Under the pieces are notes generated by a model. That model did not search any database and was not told the DNA's origin. It saw nothing but the letters and a program-made list of their open reading frames with translations. A stretch of DNA of 64,000 nucleotides from Pardosa pseudoannulata. Taxonomy: Eukaryota > Arthropoda > Arachnida > Araneae > Lycosidae. Positions 56,325-64,000 of the stretch are shown one piece after another. The position numbers and the translations under genes are program-made. The stretch's first letter is position 1. Every line of letters begins with the position of its first letter. The stretch covers positions 84,850,624-84,914,623 of the forward strand of contig CM063504.1 of the NCBI GenBank assembly GCA_032207245.1, written 5' to 3'.

Positions 56325-56800
56325 TTTTGGATTAATGCGAGACGTTGTGATAAAATAGAAACTCTAAATAATCTTCAAGATTTAGAAAAATACACATTTA
56401 ATAGAGTTTAAACCAAACAACAAAGAGATCTTCTCTATCACACTATAAACTACGGGTAATCCACGGCAGAGATTTGAAAACAAAAGTAGTAGTAGAAGTT
56501 GTAGTAGTATCCCCGGCAGAGATATGAAAACAGAAGTTGTAGTAGTTACAAACGTGGCATTTAAAATGATAAATAGATATTGCTACACGCCACGTTAGTA
56601 ACTACTACAACTTCTACTACTACTTCTGTTTTTAAATCTCTGCCGGGGATTTCCCGTCGTTTGTAGTGTGCTATAGAAGATCGCTTTGTTGTTTGGTTTA
56701 AACTCTATTAACTGTGAATTTTTAAATCTTGAAGATTATTTAGAGTTTCCATTTTATCACAACGTCTCGCATACTCCAAAATGGTGACCCGGACGTGATT
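56325..56800. mobile_element. Head-to-head LTR ends forming a ~200-bp-arm inverted repeat
   Basis: The left arm (56325 to about 56560) and the right arm (about 56590-56779) are inverted copies. Both hold, from the outside in, TGCGAGACGTTGTGATAAAA, GAAACTCTAAATAATCTTC, TAGAGTTTAAACCAAACAAC, GGCAGAGAT and AGTAGTAGTAGAAGTTG. Directly outside the right arm lies TGGTGACCCGGACGTGA (56782-56798), which resembles the primer-binding site region that follows the 5' LTR in many arthropod Ty3/gypsy elements. The arms therefore look like the 3' parts of two LTRs facing each other. The left arm has a small internal duplication (GGCAGAGATtTGAAAAC / GGCAGAGATaTGAAAAC). Confidence 0.7.
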
Positions 56801-57337
56801 TTAAACATATATGACCAATATTTTTTACAAATATCGAAGACAAATTGTTAATTATTTTTTCTCTACATGAAAGCGAAAAAGTTATTTTAACAGAGTTATT
56901 TGTTCTAGAGTTACATCAAGTTTAATAAGCCTTTAAATTTTAAAGTTTTTAATTTTTAACTATCAAAATTTAACAAAATCAATGGTTAGTTATAAAACGA
57001 TTAATTGTTACAACAACGAATTATTTTCCAATACCAATTCCCGTATCAGCATATATTTAGGGAAAAATTTATTACAAAACCATTAAATATTAGAAAACAG
57101 AATATTTGCCGCCTTATGAATGAAGTTCGAAACTGAAAAGCGTAAAAAGGAAAATTGTTTATTAGATTTATTTTAAATATTAATATAAACAATATTTCGA
57201 AGGTATTTTCACCCACACAAGCTTCTGTTTATACTAGAAAATTGTTGTGCGTATCTCTATTAAGTGAGAAAAGTAGCTTATTTTATAAAAATGAAGAGCA
57301 GAGCTTTTAATGTAAAATTTAAATATAACTTTTGTGT
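56801..57337. other. AT-rich sequence, possibly internal retrotransposon leader
   Basis: Follows the primer-binding-site-like motif, but no gag-like frame is visible. Confidence 0.3.
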
Positions 57338-58573
57338 GAAGGAAGCAGTGGCGTGCGGTAGGTTTTCATGTAGTGTGTGCAGAGAACATGGATTTTCAAT
57401 AAATCTTTAATCATTCAGACATCTGAGTTCTCCATTCTGAAACGTGTTATTTATTATGAATATAAATTTAAAGATTACAATAAATAAAATATTTACCTAC
57501 GAGTAGTCGAGTTATAACTAAAAAAACAGCTAAACTTATGAGAATTCTACTAGCACTGAAGCAAAAATCATGTCTTTTGTTGTATGGTGTCATATCGGCG
57601 TCGAAAAAGCAACGCTTCGGGCTTCCACGAAAAACTTATGATATGTTCAGCAAACGTAGCACCACATGGCGCCCGCTGCTGCGGTACCTCATCCGGATGC
57701 TCATTGGTGCCGATAAACCGAACGTCTATTCCACATGCACGCTGTCACAATAGAACGAACTCTTTCTTGTTCGATCAGTGGATTAAATTATATTTATTAA
57801 TTGTTTTTAACATTTAGAAATCATATATTCTGCGAAAAACATCTTGACAGTTTTTAAAAACAAAACAGGGATATGGTGTTACAGATATAACTTATATACT
57901 GTCTGTAAGACACAATGAATAGCAAAATTTGGACTGTTCTGTTAAAATTCGTTTCTTTTTTGTCTAACAAAACAACACTGTTTTCAGCGAATTATTTCAA
58001 TAAATATAACGCATCACCGAAATTATTTTACCACACTAAAACATTTCACTTTATATTGATGAAATACTTCTTTTATATTTCCATGAAAACAAAATCTTAC
58101 AATATATAAATTTAAATATTAACCGTCTGCAAAATCGTATTGCTAGTTAATCAGTTGAAAAACTAAAAGCGCTTCAGCACGTAAGTCCCCGCTCTAATAC
58201 AACGCTTAATAAACCGTACCTTCGGATGATTCTGAATGCCAACTGCAGAAAAAATATCTGCACTTGCCTCAGTGCTATAGTATGCTGTGCTTCTCCAGTA
58301 GCCCATACATATAAAGCGTGATACATATAAAGCATCAGAACTTCCTATATTCGTTTGCTTTTGAACTCGCTACGTGGTGCAGCACCTAGTACCGCACGCA
58401 CTGCGGGAATACAAGCAAGCAAATCAACATATTTGAATATATTATAAATAATATTTATAATATACCATATAAAGATAGGTAGACATAAGTGCAGAAAATT
58501 ATTGTTCTCATAATTTTGCCAGGGTGTGCAATGCACACCCTGCACATATGGACCGCACGCCACTGGAAGGAAG
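57338..58573. mobile_element. Non-autonomous hAT element with perfect 8-bp target duplication
   Basis: The element is 57346-58565 (1220 bp). Both ends start CAGTGGCGTGCGGT, 14 identical bases. GAAGGAAG at 57338-57345 and 58566-58573 is an exact 8-bp duplication. Near the right end the 21-base near-palindrome AGGGTGTGCA-A-TGCACACCCT (58521-58541) is present. The interior has a GC-richer stretch (57590-57770) with overlapping frames I cannot assign to a transposase, and otherwise AT-rich filler. Confidence 0.92.
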
Positions 58574-59040
58574 GAAGTTTTAATCAATGTAAATTGAACT
58601 TATCGGAACTTCAAGTGTAAAATGGATGGTGTCTTTTTTCTACCTTCCCTCTGTTCTGTAACACACACACTTTGCATATTTATAGAAGGAAAAGCTACCT
58701 CCGTGACTAACTTAAATACTACAACTTGTTTACAGTGTATTCCTTCTCCCCAGTCCCTCCAAGTCCTTCTGAATAATATTAGCTGCATCCTGCCTCTTGA
58801 AACTTAATCTCTATTTTTCTCGAATAGTGTAAAACTAAAGAATATCATTTACAAGTTAGCTCTTCAAAAACATTGTTTCTTTTATATTTAGTTACATATT
58901 GGCAATGGAGAACGATACATGAGGTACACGAAACGACCGTATCTATTGCATGTATCAGATGTTAAATTTATAAATCAGCTTTAAGATTATCAAATGATCA
59001 TTCTTATATTTCTATCTATATATAACCTATAAACCCCCGA
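58574..59040. other. Sequence without recognisable feature
   Basis: Frames on both strands near 58600-58807 overlap each other and match nothing known to me. Confidence 0.4.
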
Positions 59041-59085
59041 ATTATTTCTGCTGAATATATATTGATGAATCTCAAATTTACACCA

Positions 59086-59870
<785 letters not shown>

Positions 59871-61630
59871 GGACTCCCGAGAAGGAAGCATATGAAATTT
59901 AAGCATCTCTTACGTTTAATAATTACAGCCCACCTGACTATTGTCGTCATTTATAGATGGTCTATTTTTGATTCGAAACCATTAATAGTATTTCTTTTAA
60001 TAAATATTTTACAAAACAAACCATTAATTAAATTTTTATAAAATATGATTAAAGTTTAATGAAATTATTATTGGATTTTATTAAAATTTTGAAATTCATT
60101 AAGCCTTGAAATTTAAATTAAAAGCCTTAAATTGGTGCCTCTATCGTACACTGTGCTAATATATATTGATGAATCTTAAACTTAAATCATTAAGGACTCC
60201 CGAGAAGGAAACATATGAAATTTAAGCATCTCTTGTGTTAATAATTATCGCTTGCCTGATTATTGTACTCATATGCAGACGGTCTATTTTTGATTCGAAA
60301 CCATTAATCGTATTTCCTTTAATAAATATTTAACGAAATAAACCATAAAGCTTATTGAAATTATTATCGGATTTTATTAAACTTTTGAAATTCATTAAGC
60401 CTTATAATTGAAATTAAAAGCATTAAATTGATGTCTCTATTGTGTACTGTGCTAATATATATTGATGAATCTCAAATTTAAGTCATTAGGGACTCCCGAG
60501 AGGGAAACAATGAAACTTAAGCATCTCTTGCGTTAATAATTACAGCTTGCCTGATTATTGTACTCATATGCAGACGGTCTATTTTTGATTCGAAACCATT
60601 AATCGTATTTCCTTTAATAAACATTAAACGAAATAAACCATTAATTAAATTTTTATGTGATTAATGTGCAATGAAATTATTATCGAATTTTATTAAACTT
60701 TTGAAATTCATTAAGCCTTCAAATTTAGATTAAAAGCATTAAATTGATGTCTTTATTGTAAACTGTGCTAATATATATTGATGAATCTCAAATTTAAGTC
60801 ATTAGCGACTCCCTAGAGAGAAACATATGAAAAAAAAAATAAATATTTAACGAAATAAACCATTAATTAAACTTTTATAAAATGTGATTAAAGTTTAATG
60901 AAATTATTATCGTACTTTATTAAACCTTTGAAATTCATTAAGCCTTAAAATTTAGATTAAAAGCATTACATTGATGTCTCTATTGTACACTGTGCTAATA
61001 TATATTGATGAATCTCAAATTTAAGTCAATAGCGACTCCCTAGAGGGAAACATAGGAAACTTAAGCATCTCTTGCATTAATAATTACAGAGTGCCTGATT
61101 ATTGTACTCATATGTAGACGGTCTATTTTTGATTCGAAACCATTAATCATATTTCCTTTAATAAATATTAAACGAAATAAACCATTAATTAAACTTTTAT
61201 GTGAGTAATGTTCAATGAAATTATTATCGGATTTTATTAAACTTTTGAAATTTATTAAGCCTTGAAGTTTAAATTAAAAGCATTAAATTGGTGTCTCTAT
61301 TGTACACTGTGCTAATATATATTGATGAATCTCAAATTTAAGTCATTAGGGACTCTCGAGAGGGAAACATATGAAATTTAAGCATCTCTTGTTAATAATT
61401 ACAGCCCACCTGATTATTGTCGTCATTTGTAGATGGTCTATTTTTGATTCGAAAACATTAATCGTATTTCCTTTAATAAACATTAAACGAAATAAACCTT
61501 TAATTAAACTTTTATAAAATGTAATTAAAGTTTAGTGAAGTTATTATCGGATTTTATTAAACTTTTAAAATTCATTAAGCCTTAAAATTTAGATTAAAAA
61601 TATTGAATTGATGTCTCTGTTGTACACTGT

Positions 61631-62319
61631 ACTTTTAGTTTGTTACATATAAACAAGGCCATAATTAGATAGGGGTGTAGGGAATAACCTTTCTTTTACG
61701 AAGTTATATAGTTAAACAGAAATTTTCGTTTGCTGATTAGACATATTTGTATAAATTGTATTATATAACTATTATTACTCATAATGCTATTCTTCATATA
61801 AAAATACTTGTAGGCTGATTTTATGTTCACATTGCTACAAAATTTTATAAAACTAATTTTAAAATTTTAAATGGACTTTAAAACTAATATTTTACATTGC
61901 TTTTAAATTAGTTTTGATATTATTATGACTTATACATCTCCTTGCCAACCTTTCTTGTGATCTACTATTCTATGTAATGGCAATTGGTGCTTTTTGGTGT
62001 CCTTAAGATCTTTTGAAAATGATCAAATATTGTTTAAAATTTGAATCAAAAGAAAATAAGTATTTATGATTATCAAAAACATCGCGTCACTTTCAAATAC
62101 TAATAATTCCCTAAATACGAAAATGACAAAAATTAAATGTGAGTCTGTAATACTAATAGATTGGTGTTAAAATATTTTTTTTGTTTAAGACAAATAGATA
62201 TTAAAAAATAAAAATTAGAAAAGAACATTTTTTTTTACAAAATTAAATTTACGAAAAATAAAAAAATATAACGACAAAAATTATTCTTCAAAAAAGTAAA
62301 CTGATTTTGTCCGCTCGGA
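61631..62319. other. AT-rich sequence without recognisable feature
   Basis: AT-rich with A/T runs; no repeat beyond the array end. Confidence 0.45.
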
Positions 62320-63490
62320 CATTTTATTTTGTTTCATGAGCCCGGGTATGATTTGCGTTTATAAAAGTTTTGACAAATCTTATTAGTTTAATCCAGATTT
62401 ACGCTGATTCATTGTCGGCCACATACAAGCGAATCAAGATATTTTCGTAAAAATAGGATGAAATAGAATCTAACTTCAGAAATAAGAGGCGTTTTTACAG
62501 AGTCAATGAACAAGAGGTAAGATATTTAAAGAAAAATTATTAAATTAAAAATTCAAATATGATTGATTTTTACTATTATTTTCGATTAGACATTATAATT
62601 ATTTATTATTTATGACGGCAATAAAAATTAATATTATTGTAGTATTAGGATTGATAATTATAAATATATTTATAATTATCAATACATATAAATATTCTTT
62701 TAATAATTGTTTTTACAAAAAAAGAAATTAAAATCATGAAAATATTCTCCACCCGTCAGTCTGACTGACCCCGAATTTATTTTCTGGATACAGCCTTGCG
62801 CAGAAGATTAGGTTTAATAGTTTTTGTAGTTTGATTTGATTCGGAAATACCATATTTACGACATTCTTAATACCACGGAACTACCCAGGGGAAATGACAT
62901 GATTTCTTTCGTCGCTTTAAAGAAGTCGATGAAACTAGTCTAATCGAAATCATATTCCATTTAGCTAATACCCGAGGCTATATGTTCCTTACATGCAGTC
63001 AGTCCTACGAAAATAATAGAATCACGCATTTAAAACAGACTCCAACTGTGTATTCGTCCATAACAGGATGATCATCTTAATCTCTTCGCACGAAAATAAA
63101 ATTTTTCTAGCCCGCAGGTTACCACTCTCGACCTTAAATCAAGCGATCCGTTAAGAAATCCGTGTTCGGAATGATTCCAAAATCCGTTTCCCTTATTGAA
63201 TCAGTTTTCAAATGATACTTTCCTTTGTTTTTATTTCCATTTATTTACGCAAATCCTTGTTTTGTATCGGAGTTTTATTACTGCGGATCTCTCAATGTTT
63301 TTTTTTTTTCTACTTAAATCCTTTACTCCATTCTCACGTTTCCTCAGGATGTAATATATGTAGGTTTATGTCTAATGTTAAGTTGTAGAGATAATGCAGT
63401 AGTAGAGGTGTCTTCTCACCCGCAATCATTTAAGAGCATATTAATGGGGCGTGGAGGATGTAAGAATTCCGCCTGTTTAGTGTACGACTT
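62320..63490. other. Mixed-composition, repeat-poor region
   Basis: Less AT-rich from about 62320-62500 and 62740-63480. Short dyads GTCCGCTCGGAC (62309-62320) and GTCAGTCTGACTGAC (62756-62770). TGACTGACCCCG and CATTTAGCTAATACCCG are the kind of words seen in regulatory DNA. No gene recognised. Confidence 0.25.
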
Positions 63491-63524
63491 AGAAAGTGTA
63501 ACACGAAATCTAAAGTTACCTAAG

Positions 63525-64000
63525 TCAAACTAGATCTATAGGTTATGAGTTTCAATAAGATAAGAATGATGATTCATTTTTCGTTTATTCTATGTCTAAA
63601 AAACAGATCTATAGGTTATGCTATATATAGGTTATCTATAGGTTATGAGTTCCAATAAGGTAAGAATGATCTATAGGTTATCATATATATAGGTTATCTA
63701 TAGGTTATTACTAGATCTATAGGTTATGAGTTTCAATAAGGTAAGAATGATGATCGATCTATAGGTTATCCTATATATAGGTTATCTATAGGTTATTACT
63801 AGATCTATAGGTTATCTATAGGTTATTACTAGATCTATAGGTTATGAGTTTTAATAAGGTAAGAATGATGATCCATTTTTCGTTTATTCTATGTTTAAAA
63901 AACAGAGAGATCTATAGGTTATGCTATATATAGGTTATCTATAGGTTATTACTAGATCTATAGGTTATGAGTTTCAATAAGGTAAGAATGATCTATAGGT
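63525..64000. repeat. Minisatellite of CTATAGGTTAT-type words, runs off the window
   Basis: AGATCTATAGGTTAT recurs more than ten times, combined with TGAGTTTCAATAAGGTAAG and CATTTTTCGTTTATTCTATG modules into a higher-order pattern of roughly 120 and 190-300 bases. The array is cut by the window edge, so its length is unknown. Confidence 0.93.

Overview
This window looks like non-coding, repeat-dominated DNA from an AT-rich arthropod genome. A spider or other arachnid is my best guess. The guess rests on base composition, on tRNA-derived SINEs, and on the transposon mix (hAT elements with GTF2I/ZBED-like transposase remnants, piggyBac, Tigger/pogo, and a mariner-like element with a DUF4817-type N-terminus). 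I found no intact protein-coding gene, no rRNA, no functional tRNA and no CRISPR array. Every recognisable protein is a broken transposase. Most open frames come from simple repeats, transposons or satellite DNA.

Layout. 0-13 kb: an LTR-like remnant at the left edge, a hAT element with a perfect 8-bp target duplication (596-1254) and a second copy split by a SINE (8799-9661), a five-unit 188-bp array (5169-6104), a piggyBac MITE (7319-7607), a palindromic minisatellite (9985-10160), and a mariner-like deletion derivative with long inverted ends (11080-11698). 13-20 kb: small direct duplications, a SINE, a TRIM-like pair of 108-bp identical repeats (17373-17832), and a hairpin-bearing satellite (18645-19580). 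20.3-26.6 kb: a 3.4-kb tandem duplication that itself contains 262-bp arrays; its second copy carries a 618-bp TTAA-flanked insertion missing from the first. 27.8-35 kb: piggyBac, two copies of one hAT family in opposite orientation, a solo LTR with target duplication, and a 211-bp array. 35.4-46.6 kb: an 80-bp minisatellite of about 22 units, a pogo helix-turn-helix remnant, a SINE nested in another SINE, and four units of an 800-bp repeat. 47-64 kb: microsatellites, a hAT element whose transposase fragment is amplified into six 163-bp units (50287-51621), a Tigger element (53195-54298), inverted LTR ends (56325-56800), a hAT (57346-58565), a 300-bp array interrupted by a piggyBac element (59041-61630), and a short-period minisatellite running off the right edge.

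Between these lie several islands, more GC-rich and repeat-poor (about 1.64-2.11, 4.56-5.16, 8.2-8.52, 18.2-18.56, 27.36-27.62, 40.15-40.76, 48.18-48.75, 54.45-55.4 and 62.3-63.4 kb). They may be conserved regulatory DNA in a large intron or intergenic region. That is an inference that only cross-species alignment can test.

The elements do not form a pathway. Their value is as a record of nested events. Because many insertions landed in DNA that is duplicated nearby, the window itself supplies empty-site controls for a SINE and two piggyBac insertions.
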